From the NCBI GenBank assembly GCA_030512295.1, contig JAULSR010000001.1, forward strand, positions 1,054,001 to 1,118,000: a stretch of 64,000 nt of DNA, written 5' to 3'. The position numbers and the translations under genes are program-made. Shown here in pieces: positions 11,560 through 21,847 of the stretch (the first letter of the stretch is position 1; each line of letters begins with the position of its first letter). This stretch comes from Bombardia bombarda. Taxonomy: Eukaryota; Ascomycota; Sordariomycetes; Sordariales; Lasiosphaeriaceae. The notes under the pieces are model-generated. The model was not told where the DNA came from. It searched no databases and saw only the letters and a program-made list of their open reading frames with translations.

Positions 11560-12710
11560 ATGCCCGAAGCCACCGCCTCGGGGACCGCAGACGGCGCGTC
11601 GGCCCGCAACCGGGAGCACAACCAGGGCAACCAGGAGCGCAAGTACACAGTCGAGCAGAAGCGGGCGGTGCTGCGCATCCGGCGCTGCGAGCCCACGGCC
11701 TTTTACGAGATCCTCGAGATACAAAAGACATGCACCGACGCCGAGGTCAAGAAGGCGTACCGCAAGCAGTCGTTGCTGACGCACCCGGACAAGAACGGCC
11801 ACGAGAACGCCGACGAGGCCTTCAAGATGGTGTCGCGCGCGTTCAGCGTGCTGGCCGACAAGGAGAAGCGCGACAAGTTTGATCGGTTCGGCACGGATCC
11901 TGATAGCAGGTTCGAGAGCGCGAGGCAGCAACAGCAGCAGCAGCAGGGGAATCCGTTTGCTGGGTTCGCGAGTAGGGGGGCTGGTGGTGGGATGGGACGG
12001 GGAGGTGGGGGTGGGGTGGGATGTGGGAGGATGATATTAGCCCGGAGGAGATGTTTGCGAGGTTCTTTGGGGGTGGGTTTGGGGTGGTGGTGGAGGTTAG
12101 TGATGGTTCTTTTTCTTGGTGACACACTTTTTTCTTGCACATTAGCTAACCTTTGTCAATAGGCTTCGGCGACAACGGACCGCAGTTCGTCTTCAACTTT
12201 GGCGGCGGACCGGGTGTCCGCGTCCACCAGTTTGGCGGCGCAAGACCACGGACGCGTCCACGAAACCCGGGCCAGCAGGAAGAGGAGACGAGCATGTTCA
12301 GCACCGTTATGGGCCTCCTGCCCATTATACTCCTCTTCATCTTCCCACTTTTGTCGTCCATCTTCTCCGGCATCACGTCGGAGCCGGCCATACCGAACAT
12401 GTCGTTCGAGGCCCCGGATGGGCCATACACGGTGCCGCGCGCCATGCCCGTGTCGGGCGTCAAGTACTTCCTCACACCAGAAGACGCCAGGTCGTTGACG
12501 GCCAACAAGGCGTACACGCTCGACAAGCAGGCCGAGAACCTGTACAGACAGGGGCTGAGCGTTGCGTGCGAGAACCAGAGGGCGCATCAGCAGCGGTTGG
12601 CCGAGGCGGCCCAGGGCTGGTTCTACCAGGATCCGCAGAAGATGGAGGTAGCAAGGTCGTATAAGACGCCAGCGTGTGAGAAATTAACTTCGCTTAGACT
12701 GGGAAGATAG
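11560..12710 (+). CDS. hlj1: HLJ1-like ER-membrane J-domain co-chaperone (two apparent frameshifts)
   Basis: Exons 11560-12095 and 12163-12710 are separated by a 67-bp intron (GTTAGT...AATAG, branch GCTAAC). The J domain (FYEILEIQKTCTDAEVKKAYR) carries the HPD motif in LLTHPDKNG. A Gln/Gly-rich linker, an FVFNFGG-type segment, one strong membrane span (MGLLPIILLFIFPLLSSIF) and a DUF1977-like tail follow. Known HLJ1 proteins sit in the ER membrane, face the cytosol and assist Hsp70 in ER-associated degradation. As sequenced, the frame breaks twice. The conserved 'WEDDISPEEMFARFFGG' segment is only read between the G-run at 12013-12016 and the one at 12081-12084, and one extra G in each run restores a continuous 361-aa frame through the splice. 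Homopolymer assembly errors are the likely cause; a true pseudogene is less likely because everything else is intact. Confidence 0.85.
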
Positions 12711-14556
12711 TCTAGGTGTGTTTTATATCTTATATCGTTAGTTAGTTGCTGTTGTTGTTTTTGAGAAGACGGTGTTTGTCTTATTTTTAATTACTATGAT
12801 AGATAGGCGCGCAGGTAGGCGCGAGCTCATTGTCATAGAAAGAGTTAGTAGAAGCATTCTCAATAGCGATGACCTCCTTTTTTGTACTTTGATGTTTTGT
12901 TTTGTGGGATGTTCAGTCTATAAAGGGGGGCAGACAGACTTGCAGGCTGGGCGTCGGGGTAAGATATTTTATTGCATACAGCATTTTCTGTCTCCTTTTT
13001 CTTCTTTCTGTTTCATGAGCAGGTGGTCCTTTGGATTTGAGACAGACACACGTGGACGACTTGAAGGGGGCTGGCGGGCTGTCTACGGCGAGTGGGTGCA
13101 GCTCCTGATATGCTAGGTACCTATGTCAATATTAGAGGCGTCCTGGATATATATACAAAATTTCCTGCCTTGGTGAAGTATCTTGAGGAATTGTAACGCT
13201 TAATGAACTGTGTTTCTATGAACTAGTCTACCTACTGGCTAAGGTAGTATTGCTGAGGGCAGATTGGGAAAACACCATTGAATATGCTGAGCAATCAGCT
13301 GTTTAAACGCGGTCGACCCGGAAAGTGGTGTAGCAAAACAGGGAGTGGGAGTTCCTAGCACGGTAGCACGGTGGCAGCCGAAGTCCTCAAGCAGCTAACC
13401 CCAACCCTAGAGGTGGATCACCAACCCACTGCGGGGGACCTGCGTCATTGAGGAGCCGTGCTAAGACAACTGATGAAGAGGGCTGGGATGGAACGGGGGG
13501 GCACCCAGATGATGTCTTTTTTCTTAAAACTTGTCAACTGAAATAAGAGACACACAAGCCAGGTGAGCCTTGCGCGATGTCTATCCGCGATAGATAGTGC
13601 TCGGTGTATAGGTATTATGTGGATTGGGATTGCCTTGAAAAACGGTAGTCCCTCACCATCAGACTAAACTCGAGCCTGGCTACCTTAAGAATCAGTGGAA
13701 GTCTGGGGTTGCATCTTGAACTCGGGTCGCATTCCCGTTCGTATGGGCTGGTGCAGTTATAATTGGCTGCCTGGAGAGATGACGAGGCCTTGAAAGACCC
13801 TGTGGCTTCGGGCTTGTGCAATTGGACGGTTAGCCTCAGTGGCCAACTGGCCGCACCGCCGCACCGCCACCTCTCCCTATTACAGCCTGTGTTTGGCCTA
13901 TGCAAGTCGCTGTGAGACCACAAGTCCCAATTCCACCAGACTGCTCGTCCGACGACGTGTGCTAGCCTCCTCTTTCCTCCTTTAGCATGGGAAACCGTTT
14001 TATTCCCTCAGGCGCCCAAGTGAAATGCTCTCAGAAAGTTTCTCGAATTTCCACTTCTTCTTTTTTAACTTTTACAGACGGAGCAACCGAGTGAGCTGTG
14101 ACTTGTTTCCTCCCCGCCTGCATAGCGGGTGATCAGCCAGCCCCCAGATAAAGCTCCATCAAATCAACCTCGTCTTCTTGATATTCGGCTACGCCGATGA
14201 CGCAACTGTACGCGCCAGTTCACCAATCGACACAATCGACACGATAGCCCATGACCTGACACAGAGCCTATTCCTGCTAGCACCAGCCTCGACAACAACT
14301 GTTTTTCGAGTAACACATTTCAATGCTAACGGCACCCTATTGTTCAATCGGCAAGCAACACGGATACTTGGGACGCCAACCTGCCTGGGTACCGAGGTAG
14401 CCGCATACCTAGAATAGCTCCAGGAACCTTGAACCTGCACGTACCTGCCCTTCCCACTAGGTGCCTTCCCCCGCCTCACCTCAACGGCCCTCGCCTCGCT
14501 GATTTACATCGACACCTGCCCCCACGCGACAACGCTATTACGGCCTAGCCTGAAAG
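12711..14556. other. Intergenic region (1.8 kb)
   Basis: It holds the 3' UTR of HLJ1 and the promoter and 5' UTR of the MINDY gene. Short open frames on both strands have no recognisable domain. No RNA gene was seen. Confidence 0.45.
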
Positions 14557-17500
14557 ATGGTGATCCGAAAACCGCTCCCCGTGAATTCGACGGTAGACAC
14601 CAACGTGCCGCCGCAGGTGCGAATGCAGAATGTGCGACAGGAACTGTGGTCAGCCTCCGACTCTGAGTCCGACGATAAGGTCTGGGGCGGCCAAGCCCAA
14701 GACCAAGACCATAGGCAGCAGCCGCTCGGGAGCGACGACGCACGCGAGAACATACCAAGCTCTCTGAGACCCGGGGCTCCCGCCAACTATGCAGGACTGG
14801 AAGGGGAGGATAACGTATGGGTGGATGACATTCCCGAGTCGGCGAAATCCGAGCAAGGCGCGGGGCTAGCAAGCGACATAAATAGGGTGCCTACTGTTCT
14901 GCGACCTGGCAGTGGGGTGGTGGTCCAGAAGATGGAGACGGACTCAGCAGGAGATAGCAATACCTTTCAGACGCCCAATGTGCTGAGGCCTGCTGGAGGC
15001 GCTGGCCGGCCAGAGACGAACCCATTCAAGAGGAAGATGCCAGCCAGCGTCGTTGGGGGAAATGCTCAACAGCAGGACCAGCCCAGGAACGATGCGCCAT
15101 TCGGCATTCCGCCTGTGCCGTCTGTCCCTATAGAGTCTTTCTCGCAACTGAGCGTGGCCGAGCAGAGTAAGAACCCTTGGCAGCCGGCTCTGGACGAGAA
15201 GAAGGAAGCTTCAGCGCCGCCCCCGGTTCCTGAACAAGACAGTGGGAGGGACATCTGGGACTCCGGAAAGCCGTCGCGCCAACCAACCCCTGGTCAAACG
15301 CCAGATTCATCGACCCTCATATCGCTGCCCTCCGAAGTGGGGTCTGCTGCATGGGGCGAGGAGGAACCCAGGAAAGTGTCGCTGCCCAAACCGCTTATTG
15401 GACAAGCAGACGATGAGGTCATGGAAGACTCCCATGCTTGGGATGATCTGGGGAACATTAGCAAGGGGAAGGGTCCAGCACCAGCCCTGCCTATGATGAA
15501 TACTGGATCTTCAGGTTCGGGTGATGACTGGAATCTGATTGATATCGAAGCACCTCCCGGCCCTCCACCGAAACAGAGTGGGTGGGAAAAGCCTTCTAGT
15601 GATGAGGATGGCTCCAAGAAGGGGGTCGGATCGGGTGCCCCAGGCCTACCGGAACAAGATTCTCAAGATATGCCACCAACCCTTCCACCGAGACAATCGC
15701 AGGAGGGAACTGCGCCTATTCAACCTCCACGTCCTGTCTCCAAGTCGGAGACATACCAGATTAAAAACATCAACTGGCATGATGTGACGGCTGCGAAGAA
15801 CCCAAGAAGGTCGCCCATCTTAGTCCAGAATGCCAACGGACCCTGTCCACTTGTCGCTCTTGTCAACGCGCTAAGCCTTACCACGCCGGCAGATAGGTCG
15901 AATGCGTCGCTGGTTGAGACCCTCCGATCGCGCGAACACGTCAGCCTCGGCCTGCTCCTCGATGCGGTCCTTGACGAACTCATGTCTGAGAGGCGACTAC
16001 AACCGGACGTTTCTCTTCCCGATGTCACGGATCTCTACAACTTCCTAAAGGGGCTTCACACCGGGATGAATGTCAATCCGCGCTTTATCCCAGCACCCGA
16101 AGTAATTAATACAATGAAGAGGACATCGCTCAGTCATCTACACCCCACTCAACGAGGTGATCTTATGCCAGGGACCTTTGAGAGCACTAAGGAGATGGCT
16201 CTTTACGCAACCTTCCAAATTCCCCTCATCCACGGTTGGCTGCCTGCTAGAGATGATGACGTTTATGACGCATTTGCTAGGCAAGCAGTATCATATGAGG
16301 ATGCGCAGAATATGCTCTTCCGCGAGGAGGAGCTAGAAGAGAAGCTCAGCAGCGCCCACCATCAGGGTCTTACCGAGGAGGAACAGCAGATCTACCAGGA
16401 TATTCTCACGATGAAATCGTTCCTGAGTATATCTGCAACCCAGCTCACGACCTGGGGCCTGGAGACCATCAAAAAGTCCATGAGGCCCGGCTCGATCGCT
16501 ATTTTGTTCAGAAACGATCATTTCTCCACCCTTTATAGACACCCCCAGACCTTGGAGCTTCTCACCCTCGTCACGGACGCGGGCTACGCTAATCACGACG
16601 AGGTCGTGTGGGAGTCGTTGGTTGACGTCAACGGGGAGCATGCCGAGTTTTTCTCGGGTGATTTCCGTCTTGTCGGTGGTGCTTCTCATCACCAAGGAGG
16701 CAGCCCGGCTGGACAGCGCACTGCAAGTTATGCAGCAGTGGCATCTCGTGACCAGACATCTGGCGGACGTCTGGGCCATGAGCATTCACAGCGCCAGGAA
16801 GAGTCGCCACTTTCGCCGCACGAGCAAGAGGATCGCGATCTTGCCCTCGCAATGCAGCTCCAAGAAGAGGAGGACGAGCGCCACAGAGTTGAGCAGGCGC
16901 GTCGCTTGAGAGAGAGCAGGTTGTCTGAGCAGTTTATCGAGCAACAAGCACGGCCTGGCCCGAATAGCAACGCCGGCCGCAGTGGTCGTGGCGGAAGCAC
17001 GACCAGTGTCAACAATGTCAACGTCACTGGCGGTGGTAGAGGCGGCAGAGGTGGCTCCCACACCTCGCTAACATCCACAACAACGACGTCGTCACCTGCT
17101 CCTCCCCACCGTCGGAGCTCCAGCGCCGTCGCGGTGCCTGTGACAACTTCTAACAGCAGTTCGGCGGCACGAAACAGCAATGGAAATGGAAACAATAGGC
17201 CAGGCGCTCAGACGGTCCGCTCTCTGCTACCGCCACTGCCGCAACAACAGCGCGGACCGGATGAGGGCCTCGACGATGCGCCGCCGAGCTACGAGCAGGC
17301 TGCCAAGCAGACGGCATACGTGCCCCCAACCGGCCATCCGAGCCATCCGACGAGCAGCCCCAACGATAATGGCCCACCTGGATCGTCGTCCTCTGGAACT
17401 GGAGGTGGGCCGCGGCCTGAGTCGGGGCCGGCGCCGGCGCAGAGGAGGACGCCGCCTTCACCGTTGATTAATAGAGCGGGTAGGGCTGCTGCTGCTGCTG

Positions 17501-17637
17501 CTGGTGGTGGTGGTCCTAGTGGTGGGGGGTATCCGGGTGTGGTGCCGAGCAGGATACAAAGGCAGGGGGTGCCGCCGGGAGCGGCTGCTGGTGGGAGCGG
17601 GTCGGGTGGGAAGGACCGTGATTGTGTTGTTATGTGA
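14557..17637 (+). CDS. MINDY-family K48-linkage deubiquitinase with CaaX terminus
   Basis: This is a single exon of 1026 aa. The first roughly 390 residues are acidic, Pro/Ser-rich and predicted to be disordered. The MINDY catalytic domain spans about 398-690. It has the oxyanion/catalytic segment QNANGPCPLVALVN, with Gln424 and nucleophile Cys430, and the catalytic His655 in LFRNDHFSTLYRHP. MINDY enzymes (human MINDY1/2, yeast MIY1) trim long K48-linked ubiquitin chains. A helix with LALAMQLQEEEDERHR resembles a ubiquitin-interacting motif. A long Gly/Ser/Pro-rich tail follows and ends in CVVM (Cys1023). That is a CaaX box, suggesting prenylation and membrane attachment. The final Met favours farnesyl transfer by known rules. 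The start ATG follows a long leader with stops, so it is well supported. Confidence 0.92.
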   Translation: MVIRKPLPVNSTVDTNVPPQVRMQNVRQELWSASDSESDDKVWGGQAQDQDHRQQPLGSDDARENIPSSLRPGAPANYAGLEGEDNVWVDDIPESAKSEQGAGLASDINRVPTVLRPGSGVVVQKMETDSAGDSNTFQTPNVLRPAGGAGRPETNPFKRKMPASVVGGNAQQQDQPRNDAPFGIPPVPSVPIESFSQLSVAEQSKNPWQPALDEKKEASAPPPVPEQDSGRDIWDSGKPSRQPTPGQTPDSSTLISLPSEVGSAAWGEEEPRKVSLPKPLIGQADDEVMEDSHAWDDLGNISKGKGPAPALPMMNTGSSGSGDDWNLIDIEAPPGPPPKQSGWEKPSSDEDGSKKGVGSGAPGLPEQDSQDMPPTLPPRQSQEGTAPIQPPRPVSKSETYQIKNINWHDVTAAKNPRRSPILVQNANGPCPLVALVNALSLTTPADRSNASLVETLRSREHVSLGLLLDAVLDELMSERRLQPDVSLPDVTDLYNFLKGLHTGMNVNPRFIPAPEVINTMKRTSLSHLHPTQRGDLMPGTFESTKEMALYATFQIPLIHGWLPARDDDVYDAFARQAVSYEDAQNMLFREEELEEKLSSAHHQGLTEEEQQIYQDILTMKSFLSISATQLTTWGLETIKKSMRPGSIAILFRNDHFSTLYRHPQTLELLTLVTDAGYANHDEVVWESLVDVNGEHAEFFSGDFRLVGGASHHQGGSPAGQRTASYAAVASRDQTSGGRLGHEHSQRQEESPLSPHEQEDRDLALAMQLQEEEDERHRVEQARRLRESRLSEQFIEQQARPGPNSNAGRSGRGGSTTSVNNVNVTGGGRGGRGGSHTSLTSTTTTSSPAPPHRRSSSAVAVPVTTSNSSSAARNSNGNGNNRPGAQTVRSLLPPLPQQQRGPDEGLDDAPPSYEQAAKQTAYVPPTGHPSHPTSSPNDNGPPGSSSSGTGGGPRPESGPAPAQRRTPPSPLINRAGRAAAAAAGGGGPSGGGYPGVVPSRIQRQGVPPGAAAGGSGSGGKDRDCVVM

Positions 17638-18426
17638 TGGAGTGGGCTGGGCTGGGCTAGGTTTATTAACAGTGGTAATTGGGTGATGGGGGGCGGCGGG
17701 GTGTATATCATCATCGGATACTCAACACACACTTGCACTAGACGGTGGTTAAACGAAGAGCTAGTTGGAGCACTGGTGCAAGGCACTTTTGGTGACGGTT
17801 TTATTTTGTTTTGTTTTGTGGGGAATAAGGGGGATAAAGATATAGGAAGGCATGGAGCTACTTAAGGTAGTTGTGCTGGTTTAACCCCATGATTCGTTCG
17901 GAGAGAATAGGTTGGATGGTTTGTATGAATGGTTTCTTTCTTGTTTCTAGCACTTCTATTGGGGTTAGGCCTGGTGTGAGGTCATTTGGGTTTCTTTGAG
18001 GCGTGGGGTTTCGGGGTGTTTCCATGGGGGCTGGGCTGGGTACCTGAGTAGTGAGGTACCTACTCATACATAAGGTACCTCAACCTAAGATATTGATTAG
18101 GACGGGATAACCGATTGCTTATATCATAAGCCAAAAGCCCATCGTAGTGGGCCAAAGTAGGCCTTTAGCGAGATCAATTCGTTGATTCAGACATACAAAG
18201 TAGACTGATAAGTTCTTGCATTGAGAGATGGCAGGCTCAATCCTGACTGTTTGGTATTACATATGGCTAGCTACGTATGTGCGGCATGCATTGATCATGG
18301 AACTGAAAAGATGACGAGAGCTTGGAGGCTTTGGTCAACTTTTAGGTTAATGTCTCCAGTGACCATCTCCGTGAGATTTGTTGAAAGCTTCATCGTATTG
18401 CCATTCATTCTTGTGTCGGCAAACTA
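17638..18426. other. Convergent intergenic region
   Basis: This lies between the 3' ends of the MINDY gene and the second HET gene. Several AGGTACCT palindromes cluster at about 18040-18080, including TAAGGTACCTCAA, which recurs at about 34079. No gene is seen. Confidence 0.5.
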
Positions 18427-21081
18427 CTAGACTAGGTTGAATTCCTGTCGCTGAAAACCATCCCTAGCCATGGCCTCTCCGTGCATGAGACCGTCTACAA
18501 AGCATTCGCCAACAAACTCATAGAAGGTCTTGTCAGTCTCCGTCTCTGTATCCGTCTCTACGTCTTCAGCACCATCCGAGTCTGCATCCGCTTCCGCCAA
18601 CGACACCACATTCGCCTTTTCCCTCAACAAATACGGCACCCGCCCGCCATACAAGATAACAACAACGTCGCCCTCCCTCGCCCCATCCGGGCAGAGACCA
18701 ACATATGCCGCCCTCTTCACCGAGCTGCCATCACCGCCACTGTCACTCTCCTCAACCGTCTCCCTCGACGAAAAGAAAGACGGATTAAGACAAGGAAACC
18801 CCCACCCACCCCCTTCGGCCGGAGCAGGCACCGGATCGCCGTACCCATAATGTGCTTGTGTATGGTCCCGATACCAAATCTGAAGCACACCAGAGCCAGT
18901 CCAGAAATCTTCATTGTCCCCCTTGCGATCCCGGGTCTTGTGGTCCTCCCTGGGCCAGATCCACGTCCGCGAGTTACCAACCGGGTCAAAGAGCTTGATA
19001 AACGCCTTGTGCATCTCGCCCATGTCCTCCGTCGGCGGCTGCCCGTCGCTCTTCAACAGCGGGAAAGTCCCTATGCGGCCGACGGTGCCGACGCGCACCC
19101 CCGCCAGACAGAGGACCCTGGCAGCGCTGCTGCCCGAGACGCACTCCAGCAGACCCACGTCGGGGAGCGTCGTGCCCGAGGCGCGGTAGGGCGCGCTTTC
19201 AGAAAGCGCCAGCGTGGCTTTTGCCCAGCTCGCCGTGCCCCCGTGCCAGAAGGACCAGGTCGGACGGCCGAGCTCGGCCAGGTCGGGCGGCGAGCCGGCC
19301 GACATTCTCTGCCAGCCGCGGTTGCGCTCCGTGTGCACGGTCGAGAGGATGCGCAGCGAGTTGTGCGTGGTGATCCACCAGCGCGTGAAGTCGGTGAAGA
19401 CCTGCCAGGTGGGCTTGCGGTAGTCGGGGAGGATGTCGGGGTGCAGGTACTGCTGGTTGCCGCCCGTTTCTCGGCCGAATTGTAGCAGCGCAAAGACCTT
19501 GTCGCGCGGGTCGCCGGCGTCGAGGGCATGGCCATCGACGAGCACGTCCAGGATCCCCGTAGGGGCAGATCGCGCGATGCTCGTGGCCTCGTTGCTCCCA
19601 ATGAACTCGAAGACGTGGGAGAATACGGGCGGCATGAGCGTGTAGCGGAACAGCTCCGTCTGCTGCTTGGACTTGACGATGCAGTCGGCGAGGCGCACCA
19701 GCACCGGCCATGGCAGCACATCGTGACCGCACTGCACTGCCGCCACCCGCGCGTTGGCAACCTCCTGTAACACCCAAGTGCGGCGGAACCAAGCAAAGTC
19801 GCAGCGCTGCCAAGCCTCCACGAAGGGGAGCAGCTCCTGGAACATCATGGGCTCGTGGAGTTGCTTTGTATCCTCGGAGGTGCGGCGGTTGCTGGGTTCT
19901 GTCACTGCTCCTCCTCCTTCTTCTCCATCTCTGCCGGTGATGGCGTCTTTGGCAGCAGTTGCATGTTCATGTGCCTGCGTATAGCGCTCGGCAATGGTAC
20001 GCACCACTCGAAAGCAGTACTCGCTGTCAGTAGTTGACGGGCCCAGCCAGATGTTGACGCGTTCTGCCGTGGAAAAGACAGCGCGCATGAGAGACACCTG
20101 GTGGGAACGCTCGGCTAGATCATGCTGGTTGATGCAAATGGCGTCGGCCCATATGATGCGCGGTGGTCCAGTCTTGGGGCGCAGATCGCTGAGGGCGCCG
20201 TAGAGATTCACAGTGACATGGATGTCAACTACGCCCTCGTTGGCTGTCCCAGGAAACGTCCTCACTCTGATCGGTCGGTCCTCCTTCGTTGCTCCCCAGC
20301 AGTACGACAGAGCCTCATACTTGATACTCTCGCCGTCCTTCAGCGACACCGTCTTGAGCGAACACAAAACGGGGTCATGCACAGCGCCAGCCTCAAGAAC
20401 CAACAGACGAATCTCCTGACGCTGTCGGTCCAGGATTCGATAGTACGGCACCAATCCAGCGGTGCCTTCAGTGCCAAATGCAATGACAGAAGACTCTCCC
20501 GACGACCGCACACCAACAACCTCCAGCTCGGCCTCGTAGACAAAGTTCACCCAGGCGGGGAATTCGGCCCTCGGCGTCAACTGCACCGTATCGCCGCCAC
20601 GAATCGACGACAACCAAGCCGCGTTCTCGGCATTGCCGTCGCTCGCGTCCCAGACGACTTCGTGACGGAAGGGCTCGTGGACAGCGTGGCGGTTGCGCTG
20701 GACGTGGCGACTGGGCTTGCGCTCCATGGACGAGGGCGAAATAATGCTGGCGTCGAACCATGTGTACGACTGCTCATAGGTGCCTCGCAATCTGCCTGCT
20801 TCATTGCTGAAACCTGCAATTTGGTGAAGTCAGTGACTGTGGTTAGGTGATTTACAGAAGTCATGATAGTATTTCAGAGAAGAAAAATCAAACGTACCTT
20901 GATCGTGAGAGACAGTAGTGAAAGTAACGCGCGAGATACTTGTCACATCGCGGGGGATCTCAAGCTCAACGTAGGGCTGGGCTGGGCAGAACTGCATGAC
21001 CCGCCGCAGGTCCTGTCTCTTTGTGCGACCAGACCAGACATTTGAGGGAGGATCCATTCCACCGGTTTTAGTAGGATCCAT
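18427..21081 (-). CDS. HET-domain protein with long N-terminal region
   Basis: Exons 21081-20898 and 20813-18427, with an 84-bp intron (GTACGT...TTGCAG), give 856 aa. The first exon encodes MDPTKTGGMDPPSNVW and then 'RRVMQFCPAQPYVELEIPRD' and 'FTTVSHDQG'. This continues after the splice into GFSNEAGRLRGTYEQ, so the join is well supported. The HET domain begins near residue 225 with KYEALSYCWGATKED. IIWADAICINQHD and ERVNIWLGPSTTDSEY follow. The first roughly 220 residues form a separate region seen in some fungal HET proteins, with no function I can name. The C-terminal part ends in the usual 'YEFVGECFVDGLMHGEAMARD' pattern. The role in self/non-self recognition is inferred from the domain. 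GC-rich stretches mid-gene give long antisense open frames that are not genes. Confidence 0.9.
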
Positions 21082-21847
21082 GAGGAACGTTACCTTGGTG
21101 TGTGGATCTACTAGTTACCTTGTGCTCACTGTAATCATAACTAAGTAGATTGAAAAAAATAGGGTGGATGGTGAGGATCAGATGATGACAGAGCGGGGAA
21201 GACTGAGACGTAGCAGCAGACAGGGGTTGAAGCAGCGTGTTCAGTCCTGGTTATGCACACCAGCAATAAATATTCTACTAGTAGTACTACATCAGCGAAT
21301 TCTTCCTTCTGCTTGGGTAGACCAGCGATAGGAGCAAGATAGATAGACGCATGACTGCTCCGAGGAAAGTCATCTATCCGACCACTCAGGGGTCAAGACA
21401 CTTGGCCAAGTAAATAGAATGACGCTAGTCGAAGTGTCAGTCTATATGTAGAACTAGTCTTTTGAAGTTGCTGGGTTGCTAATAAATGCCTTGACCAGAC
21501 AGAAATACCGGTATAATGTTGAATTATATGCGATCTAGAATAAATCAGCATTTGATTTAGCATTGAAGTCATCGGTCAAACCTACCATTTCTAGATATTT
21601 ACTGGTACTCAGAGTGTATGCCAATCGTTTCGTGAGCAGCACAGACAGTAACTCTCTCAGGTAATATTGTCTCCTCTGCACTCAATGAGTCAGATTTCTG
21701 CTTCAATCAAGCCTCTTCATATAAGAATGAGCGGTTGCGTGGGTGTTAAATACAGGTAGTAAGTAGTACGTGTCCCCGCGTCAAGATCGTGGTCTGTAGT
21801 CCGAAACGAAACATTTTCAAAGTAACTTACCAATCTTGCCCAACCAC
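21082..21847. other. Intergenic region between the HET gene and the fusion gene
   Basis: This is the promoter side of the HET gene and the 3' side of the DyP-glycyl radical gene. It is fairly AT-rich, with no gene or repeat that I recognise. Confidence 0.5.

Noticed and set aside
11990..12095. A small extra intron in HLJ1 to explain the frame change
   Set aside because: No donor, branch point and acceptor fit, and the conserved WEDDISPEEMF segment would have to be partly removed. Two missing G bases explain it exactly.
18481..19485. 334-codon open frame on the + strand
   Set aside because: It is antisense to the second HET gene, Arg/Pro-rich, with no domain; a GC-driven shadow.
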